DNA of 64,000 nucleotides, from NCBI RefSeq assembly GCF_001807485.1, contig NZ_KV789190.1, positions 72,089 to 136,088 on the forward strand, given 5' to 3'. The stretch comes from Corynebacterium sp. HMSC08A12. Lineage in GTDB: Bacteria > Actinomycetota > Actinomycetes > Mycobacteriales > Mycobacteriaceae. The notes under the pieces are model-generated. The model ran no database searches and was not told the DNA's origin. It saw only the letters and a program-made list of their open reading frames with translations. Each line of letters begins with the position of its first letter. Position 1 is the stretch's first letter. Positions 18,842 through 28,409 of the stretch are shown in pieces. The position numbers were made by a program, and so were the translations under genes.

Positions 18842-19480
18842 TTAGTGCGTCGACAGCGCCCGCAGGACGTCGTAGGTGGCTAGGGCGTCGCTCATTGCGC
18901 GGTGTAGCGGGCGGTGGGGGACTTTAAGGTATGACGCCACGTTTCCCAGCCGATAGCGCCCCACCGACTCTCTAGGGATGAGCGCGCGGGAAGCCTCCGC
19001 TGTGCAAACCAGGCGCGGGGTGTATGGAGGGCTTACGGGGTCCGGGGCTAGGGCGACATCGCCCAGCTGGGCGCGGAGGATCTCGTGTTGGAGGAAGGAG
19101 AAGTCGAAGGAAACATTGTGCCCCACAAGGCGCGGAGCCTCCAGGCCCGGCGTATCCCGGAGGAAAGCCAGCAAGCCCGGCAGAATCTCGGCGAAGCTGG
19201 GCTTGTCGGCCAGCAGACCGTCGGAGATGCCCGTGAGGTCTGTGATTTCCTGAGGCACGTCGCGATGCGGGTTGAGCAGGGTAGTGAACTGATCCTGGAG
19301 CTCGCCGTCGCAGATGCGCAAGGCGGCGATCTCAATGATTCGCTCATCCTGCGGCCGTAGCCCCGTGGTTTCAATGTCGATGACGATGCAGTTTTCAAGG
19401 GTCTGCTGCAGGTCTAGGCGCAGCTTGCCGCTGTGCAGACCTGACGATTCATCTGGAGAGTGAGGCTGGGTAGGGGACAC
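18842..19480 (-). CDS. DEDDh 3'-5' exonuclease (DNA polymerase III epsilon-like)
   Basis: 212 residues, a stand-alone RNase-T/DnaQ-type domain. Exo I is DIETTG (metal-binding Asp and Glu), Exo II is HNVSFDFSFL, Exo III is HRAMSDALAT (His general base and final Asp). No additional polymerase or BRCT domain. It probably trims DNA or RNA 3' ends; the exact substrate is not inferable. Convergent with qcrB and divergent from the NlpC/P60 gene. Confidence 0.88.
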   Translation of the reverse strand: MSPTQPHSPDESSGLHSGKLRLDLQQTLENCIVIDIETTGLRPQDERIIEIAALRICDGELQDQFTTLLNPHRDVPQEITDLTGISDGLLADKPSFAEILPGLLAFLRDTPGLEAPRLVGHNVSFDFSFLQHEILRAQLGDVALAPDPVSPPYTPRLVCTAEASRALIPRESVGRYRLGNVASYLKVPHRPLHRAMSDALATYDVLRALSTH

Positions 19481-19799
19481 GGGGAGTAAGTCTAGCGGGC
19501 GGGTAGGACAGCGGTGGCTGAAGTGGTGCGCCGCGGGGTCGTAGGGGCGTCAATAACAGGACAGAAACACGCCAGAAACGGCGTATGTGAGGAGGATCAC
19601 ATAAATGAGTTCCTTAAAAGTCCCTAAACGAGCTTCTTTGACAGTCGCTAGGGCCGCGTTCTCCAAATTCGCAGGTCAACGAATTATAAAGCTTTGGTAA
19701 CTTTCACGTTCGCCTTTAGGGTTTAGAAAATCTCAGTTTTATAACAACGGCACGTCGGCGGCTGAATCGCAGGATATTTGGCGAAGAGCTGGACACGGC
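19481..19799. other. Upstream region between the exonuclease and NlpC/P60 genes
   Basis: Non-coding and noticeably AT-richer than its surroundings around 19600-19750. It probably holds the promoter of the nlpC transcript; no -35/-10 pair is convincing. One TGACGCC motif copy is at 19546-19552 on the minus strand. Confidence 0.45.
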
Positions 19800-19930
19800 T
19801 TGTGTTCATTTCGTAATCTTTTCGAGACCTTAAGGGTGAGCGACAAAGAGTTCACCGCACCGCGGTAGCGCACAGGAGCTACCGGGCGAGGGGAGAAGGA
19901 AGAGTTCCGAACCCCAGACAACGGATTGAA
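19800..19930 (+). promoter_or_regulatory. Probable c-di-AMP riboswitch (ydaO-yuaA type) upstream of nlpC
   Basis: The 3' half resembles the conserved end of this class: CCGGGCGAGGGG followed by TTCCGAACCCC and AGACAAC. Helices visible are GGTGA (19835-19839) with TCACC (19852-19856), CGGTAGC (19863-19869) with GCTACCG (19878-19884), and GGGG (19890-19893) with CCCC (19912-19915) enclosing GGAA/TTCC. In C. glutamicum an NlpC/P60 peptidase gene has been reported under a c-di-AMP riboswitch, and actinobacterial ydaO elements commonly precede NlpC/P60 and rpf genes. The 5' closing helix is not clear to me, so boundaries are approximate. Confidence 0.6.
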
Positions 19931-19948
19931 AGGTAATTGAGGACTTAT

Positions 19949-20560
19949 ATGGGCAAGCACAGCCTGAAGAAGAACAACGCACCCCGCAACGCAGCAATGA
20001 TCGCCGCTGTCGGTGTGGGCGCCGCTGTACTGAACCCCGCTGCAGCCCAGGCTGCTCCGGTTACCCACACCCCGTCCGGCGTCACCGTTGACGTTCCGGA
20101 CCACCTGCTGCCGACCATCAAGCCCTACTTCAAGCAGGCAAACCTGACCACCGGTGGCAACAACGCTCCGGCGCCTGCAGCTAAGCCGGCTGCTAAGAAG
20201 AAGCCTGCTGCTTCCTCCGTCGGCCAGCGCATCGCTAATATCGCGAAGTCCAAGGTTGGCGCTCCGTACTCCTGGGGCGCATCCGGCCCGAACGCTTTCG
20301 ACTGCTCCGGCCTGACCTCCTGGGCTCACCGCCAGGTTGGCAAGAACATCCCGCGTACCTCCTCCGCACAGGCTAACGCAGGCAAGAAGGTCTCCCTGAA
20401 CGCTCTGCAGCCGGGCGACGTCATCTCCTACTACGGCGGTGCTTCCCACGTTGCTATCTACATCGGCAACGGCAAGATCGTCCACGCACTGAACTCCTCC
20501 AACCCGGTGCGTATCGACAACCTGCACATGATGCCGGTTTACAACGCGGTGCGTTTCTAA
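19949..20560 (+). CDS. Secreted NlpC/P60 peptidoglycan endopeptidase
   Basis: 203 residues. Signal peptide (RNAAMIAAVGVGAAVLNPAAAQA) followed by a short linker with KPAAKKKPAA and an NlpC/P60 domain. Catalytic triad: Cys119 (AFDCSGL), His167 (SHVAIYIG) and His179 (KIVHAL). It cleaves stem peptides (D-Glu to meso-DAP) and helps daughter-cell separation. ATG 19949 is preceded by a GAGG site; the TTG at 19937 is rejected. Its 5' leader carries the probable riboswitch, so expression likely responds to c-di-AMP. Confidence 0.93.
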   Translation: MGKHSLKKNNAPRNAAMIAAVGVGAAVLNPAAAQAAPVTHTPSGVTVDVPDHLLPTIKPYFKQANLTTGGNNAPAPAAKPAAKKKPAASSVGQRIANIAKSKVGAPYSWGASGPNAFDCSGLTSWAHRQVGKNIPRTSSAQANAGKKVSLNALQPGDVISYYGGASHVAIYIGNGKIVHALNSSNPVRIDNLHMMPVYNAVRF

Positions 20561-20643
20561 ATTTCTTAGTGACGCCCACCCGGCGTTTCGCCAGCTCGAC
20601 AGATGTAATCGGGGCTGGTGTTACAGCTGGTGAGCATGTGATT

Positions 20644-20682
20644 AAGTGGGGCTGGAACCCGGTTGGGGCCAGTCCCACTTTT
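20644..20682 (+). terminator. Terminator between the two NlpC/P60 genes
   Basis: 12-bp stem AAGTGGGGCTGG (20644-20655) with CCAGTCCCACTT (20669-20680), one G-U pair, then TT. It shows that the two paralogues are separate transcription units. Confidence 0.85.
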
Positions 20683-20710
20683 GCCCTTTCTTGTGGCAGA
20701 ATGTCTATCG

Positions 20711-20727
20711 TTATCAAACGTTGATAA
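20711..20727. promoter_or_regulatory. Palindromic operator candidate upstream of the second NlpC/P60 gene
   Basis: Perfect 7-3-7 inverted repeat TTATCAA-ACG-TTGATAA. The same stretch holds the direct repeat AAACGTTG twice, 10 bp apart. It is 57 bp before the GTG start and next to the likely promoter, so it fits a regulator site. The binding protein is unknown to me; MtrA, which controls this gene class in C. glutamicum, is one candidate by family knowledge only. Confidence 0.5.
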
Positions 20728-20783
20728 ACGTTGCCTGGCCGTTCGGCGGCCTAGATTAGTTGAGAATTAAAGAAAGTCCAGTC

Positions 20784-21986
20784 GTGAACGTGTTGTCTTC
20801 CTCTTCCCGTGATCGCCTCGTCGGCACCCGCACCGTCGCTAAGGCCGCCACCGCGGCTCTGCTAACCCTCGCCGTTGGCGCCTCCCTCCCGCAGGCCGCG
20901 GCGGATCCGCAGCAGGAACAGCAGCAGGGCAACCCGCAGCAGCGTGAAGAGAAGAAGGACGACGAGAAGGCCGAGCAGAAGCGCGCCGACGAGATCCGCC
21001 GCCTGCTGGACGCGCCGATCCCGGAGGACGTGGACGGCCTGCTGGCTCACGTGGACAAGATCTCCGGCTTCGCCTCCGAGACCTCCGACGAGGTCGAGCA
21101 GCTGAAGATCGACATCGACCAGGCACAGGGGAACCTGGACAAGGCCAATAAGTCCGCCGAAGATGCGCAGAAGAAGGCCGACAAGCTCAACATCGACGTA
21201 GAGGCTTCCCGCAAGAACGTCTCCGGCGTGTCCAAGGCCATGTACCGTGGCGCAACCGTGGATCCCGTCTCCGCCTTCGTTGGCTCGCAGGGGCCGCAGG
21301 CAGCCGTTGAGCGTTCCTCCTACCTGGCATCCATCGGCGACAAGCGTGCAGAGACCGTTACCGCCCTGACCCGACAGCTCAAGGAAGCCGCCAGCGAGAA
21401 GAACAAGGCCAGCCGTTCCAAGGCCACCGCCGACTTCCAGCTGCGCACTCTGAACGACCGCAAGAAGGACCTGGAAGAGCGCAACGATCAGCTGGATGCG
21501 CTGAAGGACAAGGTCATGAAGGCCGTCGACGGCTTGAGCCCGGAGGATCGTCGCCGCTGGGTCGACCGCAATGGCCCGATCGACGTGGACGTGAAGCAGT
21601 TCCTCGGCGACCTGAAGAAGAAGGCCGGCTCCGACGGTCCGGTGAACGCCACCGGCGTGGTTGCGGCCGCCCTGTCCAAGCTGGGCGCTCCGTACTCTTG
21701 GGGCGCCACCGGCCCGGACGCCTTTGACTGCTCCGGCCTGATGTTCTGGGCTTACCAGCAGGAGGGCAAGTCCATTCCGCGTACCTCCTCCGCTCAAATC
21801 GCGGGCGGTCAGTCGGTCTCCATCAACGACCTCCAGCCGGGCGACATCGTCGGCTACTACCCGGGCGTGACCCACGTCGGCATGTACATTGGCGACGGCA
21901 AGATCGTCCACGCCTCCGACTACGGCATCCCTGTCCAGGTTGTTCCGGTGGACTCCATGCCGATCCAGGGCGCGGCGCGCTACTAG
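20784..21986 (+). CDS. Secreted coiled-coil NlpC/P60 endopeptidase (RipA-like)
   Basis: About 400 residues. N-terminal signal peptide (TAALLTLAVGASLPQAAA), a Gln/Lys/Glu-rich segment, a long coiled coil (residues ~55-260) resembling the autoinhibitory region of RipA-type hydrolases, and a C-terminal NlpC/P60 domain with Cys316 (AFDCSGL) and His364 (THVGMYIG). GTG 20784 was chosen, since the upstream TTG has no ribosome site and the signal peptide fits best. Paralogue of the preceding gene (shared GAPYSWGA and PRTSSAQ). Likely role: septal peptidoglycan cleavage. Confidence 0.92.
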   Translation: MNVLSSSSRDRLVGTRTVAKAATAALLTLAVGASLPQAAADPQQEQQQGNPQQREEKKDDEKAEQKRADEIRRLLDAPIPEDVDGLLAHVDKISGFASETSDEVEQLKIDIDQAQGNLDKANKSAEDAQKKADKLNIDVEASRKNVSGVSKAMYRGATVDPVSAFVGSQGPQAAVERSSYLASIGDKRAETVTALTRQLKEAASEKNKASRSKATADFQLRTLNDRKKDLEERNDQLDALKDKVMKAVDGLSPEDRRRWVDRNGPIDVDVKQFLGDLKKKAGSDGPVNATGVVAAALSKLGAPYSWGATGPDAFDCSGLMFWAYQQEGKSIPRTSSAQIAGGQSVSINDLQPGDIVGYYPGVTHVGMYIGDGKIVHASDYGIPVQVVPVDSMPIQGAARY

Positions 21987-22027
21987 GCCGCCTGTCTGCA
22001 CCGGCGCGTGCGGTAGCATCCTTGCGT

Positions 22028-23230
22028 ATGCCAAAGGAAGACCAGCCCCAAGAAAACCGGCAGAGCCACCCGCGCGTCCTCGTCGTAACTAACGACTTCC
22101 CGCCGACCCTCGGCGGGATTCAGACCTACGTGCGCGACTACCTCTCCACACTGAACCCGGAGAACGTCGTTGTCTTCGCCTCCACGCAAAACACAGAGGA
22201 CGCGCGCGCCTTCGACGCGCAGCAGCCCTACCAGGTGGTGCGCTGGCCGCGCAGCGTGATGCTGCCCACCCCGGCCACCGCGCGGAAGATGCAGCAGCTG
22301 ATCCGCGAGCACAACATCCACACCGTCTGGTTCGGCGCCGCCGCGCCGCTGGCGCTGATGGCGAAGGCCGCACGTGCGGCGGGCGCTCGGCGCGTGGTCG
22401 CCTCCACGCACGGCCACGAGGTCGGCTGGTCGATGTTCCCGGGCTCCCGCCAGGTGCTGCGGCGTATCGGCAACACAGTGGACTGCCTGACGTATGTTTC
22501 CCACTACGCCCGCAACCGCATGGCCGCCGCGTTCGGCCCTACTGTTGCCTGGGAACCCATGCCCGGCGGGGTGAACACCGACCTGTTCCGCCCGGATCCT
22601 GACATGCGGAACACCCTGCGCGCCCGCTACGGTCTGGGGGACAAGAAGGTCGTCGTCGCCGTTTCCCGCCTGGTCCCGCGCAAGGGCCAGGACACGCTGG
22701 TAAGGGCCATGCCCGCCATCCTGCGCGAGCACCCGGATGCGCACCTGCTAATCGTCGGACCCGGTACGTACCGCGGGAAGTTGGAGAAATTGGCGCGTCG
22801 GCTGGGCGTCCTAAAGAACACAACCTTTACCGGCGCCGTCGATGTAGAGGAGCTACCGGGCCATTTCGTGGCCGGCGACGTGTTTGCGTTGCCGGTGCGC
22901 ACGCAGCTGGGTGGGTTGTCGGTGGAAGGCCTCGGCATCGTGTTCCTGGAGGCGCAGGCCGCCGGTGTGGCCACTGTCGCCGGCAATGGCGGCGGTGCAC
23001 CCGAGACGGTGATCGACGGGGAGACCGGGCTGGTCGTGGACTCTCGAAACTTGGACGACGTTGCGGGGCGTATCTCTTCTTTGCTTGGTGACGCCCCCAC
23101 GCGCCAGCGCCTATCGACCGCAGCGAGGGAGTACGTGACGGGGAAGTGGACCTGGGAGGTCCTCGGCCACCAGTGCCGTGCGGTGATGGCCGGAACCGGC
23201 GGCATTCCGCCGCGCCACAGCTTCGCCTGA
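22028..23230 (+). CDS. pimB: GDP-mannose:phosphatidyl-myo-inositol monomannoside mannosyltransferase
   Basis: GT4 glycosyltransferase of about 400 residues, acting on the inner face of the membrane. It adds the second mannose to Ac1PIM1, giving Ac1PIM2, the anchor for lipomannan and lipoarabinomannan. The N-domain begins VLVVTNDFPPTLGGIQTYVRDYL. The donor-binding C-domain has AVSRLVPRKGQD and EGLGIVFLEAQAAGVATVAGNGGGAPE, with the EX7E motif. In C. glutamicum the orthologue at this locus is PimB'. TAGCAT (22014-22019) ends 8 nt before ATG 22028, so it may be leaderless. A TGACGCC copy falls inside the gene at 23089. Confidence 0.9.
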   Translation: MPKEDQPQENRQSHPRVLVVTNDFPPTLGGIQTYVRDYLSTLNPENVVVFASTQNTEDARAFDAQQPYQVVRWPRSVMLPTPATARKMQQLIREHNIHTVWFGAAAPLALMAKAARAAGARRVVASTHGHEVGWSMFPGSRQVLRRIGNTVDCLTYVSHYARNRMAAAFGPTVAWEPMPGGVNTDLFRPDPDMRNTLRARYGLGDKKVVVAVSRLVPRKGQDTLVRAMPAILREHPDAHLLIVGPGTYRGKLEKLARRLGVLKNTTFTGAVDVEELPGHFVAGDVFALPVRTQLGGLSVEGLGIVFLEAQAAGVATVAGNGGGAPETVIDGETGLVVDSRNLDDVAGRISSLLGDAPTRQRLSTAAREYVTGKWTWEVLGHQCRAVMAGTGGIPPRHSFA

Positions 23231-23327
23231 GACCCGGCTGGCCGGGGGACGGCAACCGCAGAATTTCTATGCGCTGCCCGGCTGGCTAGAATGAGGGGGT
23301 TAATCGGTACAGAAGAAGCTAGAGAGG

Positions 23328-24308
23328 GTGGAACGCCTAGTGACTGGGACCCTAACCGTGGGCGTGGACATCGGTGGCACGAACCTGCGCGCCGCCGTAG
23401 TGGACGCGGACGGGAAGATCCTGGACATCGAGAAGCTGCCCACTCCCTCTAACGTGTACGCGCTGGAAACCGCGCTGGTGCATGCCATCGGCTGCCTGCA
23501 ACGCCGTAACGAGGGGATCGTGGCGGTGGGCCTGGCCGTGGCGGGGTTCATTAACTCCCAGCGCGATACGGTCCGCTTCGCCCCGCACCTGCCGTGGCGC
23601 AACGCGAAGGTCACCGAGCGACTGAGCGCGAAGCTGGGGCTGCCGGTGGAGCTGGAGCACGACGCAAACTCGGCCGCGCTGGGGGAGTACTACCTGGGGG
23701 CAGCGCAGAACGCGGGGACGTGGGTCCTGTTCGCACTGGGTACCGGCATCGGTGGTGCCGTGATGGTGGACGGGGAGATCTACCGCGGAGCTTTCGGCAC
23801 CGCCCCGGAGTTTGGGCACCTGACCGTCATGCCCGGCGGGCGGGCGTGCCCCTGCGGCAAGCAGGGCTGCCTGGAGCGCTACTGTTCCGGCTCGGCGCTG
23901 GCGCTGACGGCGCAGGATCTGATTGCAACCGGCCGCTACCCGGATTCGGCCATCACCCGCGAGTTTGCGCAGCACCCGGAGGAGATTTCCGGCCGGGCGA
24001 TCGTGCGCCTGGCTCGGGAGGGTGATCCGCTGGCCCGCGCCGCTATCGAGGACATGGGGCTGTGGCTGGGGCGCGGCCTGTCCCTGGTGCAGGACGTGCT
24101 GGATCCGGAACTGATCGTGATCGGCGGGGGAGTCAGCTCCGACGCGGACCTGTTCCTGGACCAGGCGGAATCGATGATGAACTACAGCATCGTCGGCGCA
24201 GGCCACCGCCCGGTAGCCGAGGTGAAAACCGCACAGCTGGGTGGCGATGCCGGTATGATCGGCGTGGCGCTGCTGGCGCGCAAGCAGCTTGAGCGTGGCG
24301 CTGAATAG
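23328..24308 (+). CDS. glk: ROK-family glucokinase
   Basis: Phosphorylates glucose with ATP. About 326 residues. ATP-binding loop DIGGTNLRAAVVD at the N-terminus, catalytic Asp in ELEHDANSAALGEYYLGAA, and the ROK zinc motif CPCGKQGCLE. It closely follows the C. glutamicum Glk sequence as I know it, and the gene lies at the same place between pimB and plsC. GTG 23328 is given as start; GTG 23340 four codons later is equally possible. No polyphosphate-glucokinase features are seen. Confidence 0.9.
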   Translation: MERLVTGTLTVGVDIGGTNLRAAVVDADGKILDIEKLPTPSNVYALETALVHAIGCLQRRNEGIVAVGLAVAGFINSQRDTVRFAPHLPWRNAKVTERLSAKLGLPVELEHDANSAALGEYYLGAAQNAGTWVLFALGTGIGGAVMVDGEIYRGAFGTAPEFGHLTVMPGGRACPCGKQGCLERYCSGSALALTAQDLIATGRYPDSAITREFAQHPEEISGRAIVRLAREGDPLARAAIEDMGLWLGRGLSLVQDVLDPELIVIGGGVSSDADLFLDQAESMMNYSIVGAGHRPVAEVKTAQLGGDAGMIGVALLARKQLERGAE

Positions 24309-24340
24309 GGAAGCCACCAAGGGACGGTAAGTTTTAGAAC

Positions 24341-25069
24341 ATGCAGAACAAGGCGTATTGGTTTTTCAAGTACATCCTCATCGGCCCGTGGCTGCGCGTG
24401 TACAACCGCCCCTTCACCAAGGGGTTGGATAAGCTGCCGAAGGAGGGGGCGGGCATCCTGGCCTCCAACCACCTGGCGGTGATGGACTCGTTCTACCTGC
24501 CACTGGTATCCAAGCGCCAGCTGACCTTCCTGGCTAAGAAGGAATACTTCACCACCCCGGGCCTGGTCGGTGGCATCCAGAAGTTCTTTTTCAGCTCTGT
24601 CGGCCAGGTGCCGATCGACCGCGAGGATAAGGAATCCCAAAACGCCGCCATGGGCACCGCCCTGAAGGTACTGGAGCGCGGGGATCTGCTGGGAATGTAC
24701 CCGGAGGGCACCCGCTCCCCGGACGGGCGCCTATACCGCGGCAAGACCGGCCTGGCCCGCATCGCCCTGGAATCCGGCCAGAAGGTCTACCCGGTGGCCA
24801 TGATCAACACGAACAAGGCCAACCCGATCGGCACCTGGATCCCGCGCCCGGCCCGCTGTGGGGTGTACGTCGGCGACCCGATCGACCCGGATGATTTCCG
24901 CGATGCTGGTGACGACTACGCGCAGGCCAGGGCTCTGACCGACGCGATTATGGAGGCTCTCCACGAGCTGTCCGGCCAGGAGTACGTCAAGGACTTTTAC
25001 GCCGCCGACGTGAAGAAGTCTCTCGAGGCCGGCAAGGGTTACCCGCCGGGCTCCGAGCCGCGCAGCTAG
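24341..25069 (+). CDS. plsC: 1-acyl-sn-glycerol-3-phosphate acyltransferase
   Basis: Membrane-associated acyltransferase that makes phosphatidic acid. 242 residues. The catalytic HX4D motif is in NHLAVMDSFY, and substrate-binding blocks PIDRED and YPEGTRSPDGRLYRGKTG follow. C-terminal ~40 residues are polar. It follows glk after 32 bp and belongs to the same envelope-lipid neighbourhood as pimB. The stop codon is the first unit of an 11-bp tandem repeat. Confidence 0.92.
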   Translation: MQNKAYWFFKYILIGPWLRVYNRPFTKGLDKLPKEGAGILASNHLAVMDSFYLPLVSKRQLTFLAKKEYFTTPGLVGGIQKFFFSSVGQVPIDREDKESQNAAMGTALKVLERGDLLGMYPEGTRSPDGRLYRGKTGLARIALESGQKVYPVAMINTNKANPIGTWIPRPARCGVYVGDPIDPDDFRDAGDDYAQARALTDAIMEALHELSGQEYVKDFYAADVKKSLEAGKGYPPGSEPRS

Positions 25070-25110
25070 CTATTCAGTAGCTGCTAGGTAGCTACTCGGT
25101 AGCAACTCGG
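25067..25110. repeat. Four tandem 11-bp units at the plsC stop codon
   Basis: TAGCTATTCAG, TAGCTGCTAGG, TAGCTACTCGG and TAGCAACTCGG follow one another, with a partial fifth (TAGGGC). The first triplet is the plsC stop codon. Confidence 0.85.
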
Positions 25111-25187
25111 TAGGGCTTTCACCAGGCGTTTGCGCCCCCTCATTGGTTTGACTTCACGGGCGTGAACCTGATTCTGTTATAAGAATT

Positions 25188-26282
25188 ATGGCAACTAAAG
25201 CGAGAGTCGAATGGGCTGATGCAGCCAAGGGTTTGTCCATCATTGGCGTGTGCATCATGCACGTCGTCACCGGTGTTCCCGGTGGCCAGGACACGGGACT
25301 CGGCCAATTCTCCAGCTTCCTCGACCCGCTGCGGATGCCGCTGTTCTTCCTGGTCTCCGGGCTTTTCGCGCACCGCATCCTAGAACGCACCTTCGCCGAC
25401 CTGTGGTACCGCCGACTGTGGTTCCTGTTGGTGCCCTACCTGGTCTTCAATCCGTTCCATGCGCTGACGCGCATGAGCATCGACAACAACTTCTCCTGGT
25501 TCGGCCTGGTCAAAGCTATGGTGCTGGGCAACGTGGGTCTCTGGTTCCTCTACGCCTTGATGCTCTACAACATCTTCGCCTGGACGCTGCGCAAGCAGCC
25601 ACCGTGGCTGGCGATCCTGGTCTCCTGCATCCCGCTGGTCGTCGGAGCCTTCCTGGGCGGCGGAGAGGACATCTTCTTCCGCCAGGTGCTGACGTACGCC
25701 CCGATGTTCTTCATCGGCCTACACTGCCGTGACTTCTTCTTCCGCCTCGCCCGAGAGGCCTTCCGCCCCTGGGTGGTTATTGGCAGCGCGGCACTGTTCT
25801 TCGGCTCCGAGTTCTTGTCGCGCACGCTGTCCAAGACGATCTTTAGCGAGTGGACGCCCACGGTTGCAGCCCAGACCCTGGGTACGGGCTTCGTGAGCTC
25901 CCTGGCTGCCTTGCCGTTTGCCATTGTGGTTGCCGTCTGGATCTGTGCCATCCCAGTTGTAAACCGCCTGTTCCTGTTCGTCGGCCGCAATACTCTGCAG
26001 GTCTACGTCTTCCACCCCTTGGGCCTGTTCCTGCTGGGCGGAATTGCAGGCTCGCTGGCCGAGGCGCACCCGGAAACCCTGTCCTTCCTGGGCACCGTGG
26101 CCGGGCAGTTGTGGTGGGGCATCGGCGCCTGCGTGGTGGCCTCCGCAATCGGCTATGCGATCGGCAAGACTCCCTACCTGGGCTGGGTACTGTTCCCGCC
26201 GGCACTGCGGCGTCCACAAGAAAAGCAGCAACAATCCCGCAACAATGCGCCCGCAGGCGGCGACCGAGCCCCATCGGCCTAG
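25188..26282 (+). CDS. Acyltransferase-3 family membrane protein
   Basis: 364 residues with about ten transmembrane helices. The family opening is clear: RVEWADAAKGLSIIGVCIMHV (with the conserved His) and RMPLFFLVSGLFAHR. The family O-acylates glycans, lipids or antibiotics; the substrate here is unknown. A hydrophilic Gln/Asn-rich tail (EKQQQSRNNAPAGG) ends it. TATAAG (25178-25183) lies 4 nt before ATG and no ribosome site is present, so a leaderless mRNA is likely. Monocistronic by appearance. Confidence 0.88.
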   Translation: MATKARVEWADAAKGLSIIGVCIMHVVTGVPGGQDTGLGQFSSFLDPLRMPLFFLVSGLFAHRILERTFADLWYRRLWFLLVPYLVFNPFHALTRMSIDNNFSWFGLVKAMVLGNVGLWFLYALMLYNIFAWTLRKQPPWLAILVSCIPLVVGAFLGGGEDIFFRQVLTYAPMFFIGLHCRDFFFRLAREAFRPWVVIGSAALFFGSEFLSRTLSKTIFSEWTPTVAAQTLGTGFVSSLAALPFAIVVAVWICAIPVVNRLFLFVGRNTLQVYVFHPLGLFLLGGIAGSLAEAHPETLSFLGTVAGQLWWGIGACVVASAIGYAIGKTPYLGWVLFPPALRRPQEKQQQSRNNAPAGGDRAPSA

Positions 26283-26313
26283 CGCGGCCCAAAGGGATCT
26301 ACACTGGACAATC

Positions 26314-26826
26314 GTGCGCTACTTCTACGACACAGAATTCATCGAAGACGGCTCCACGATCGACCTGATCTCCATCGGCGTGGTGGCGGAGGACGGCCGC
26401 GAGTTCTACGCGGTCTCCACCGAATTCAACGAACACCGGGCGGGGCAGTGGGTGAAGAAGAACGTGCTGCCACTGCTGCCGCCGCGCTCCGACAAGGCGT
26501 GGATGGATCGCGCGACGCTGCGCACTAAGCTGCACGAATTCCTGGTGCCCGAGCGTGCTGGCCGCGGGCGCACTAAGCCCAGTGACCGGCCCGAACTGTG
26601 GGCCTGGGTGGGCGCCTACGACCACGTTGCCTTGGCTCAGCTGTGGGGCGACATGACGGGCCTGCCCTCCGACCTGCCGCGCTTTACCCACGAGCTCAAG
26701 CAACTGTGGGAGATGGCCGGGCGCCCGCGGCTACCCGAGAGCCCGAGCAACGCGCACGACGCGCTGGCGGACGCCCGCTTCAACGTGGTGAAGTACCGCC
26801 TGTCCATGGAGGCCCTGCAGTCCTAA
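26314..26826 (+). CDS. 3'-5' exoribonuclease, Rv2179c-like DEDDh family
   Basis: 170 residues. Begins VRYFYDTEFIEDG, giving the Exo I Asp and Glu; GAYDHVALAQLWGD is Exo II and NAHDALADARFNV is Exo III (His, Asp). Same family as M. tuberculosis Rv2179c, a 3' exoribonuclease (annotated polyadenylate-specific). GTG 26314 is chosen because the protein family starts with this strand. TACACT (26300-26305) ends 8 nt upstream, consistent with leaderless expression. The longer frame from 26044 overlaps the acyltransferase gene and is rejected. Confidence 0.88.
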   Translation: MRYFYDTEFIEDGSTIDLISIGVVAEDGREFYAVSTEFNEHRAGQWVKKNVLPLLPPRSDKAWMDRATLRTKLHEFLVPERAGRGRTKPSDRPELWAWVGAYDHVALAQLWGDMTGLPSDLPRFTHELKQLWEMAGRPRLPESPSNAHDALADARFNVVKYRLSMEALQS

Positions 26827-28320
<1,494 letters not shown>

Positions 28321-28409
28321 AGCGCTAAGCGCCCGGGCGCCGGTATCAGCCCCGGGCGTGCCCAAGCCAGCACTCAGCTGGCGCGCACGCTCCGGCCGCG
28401 CGCGAGCTT

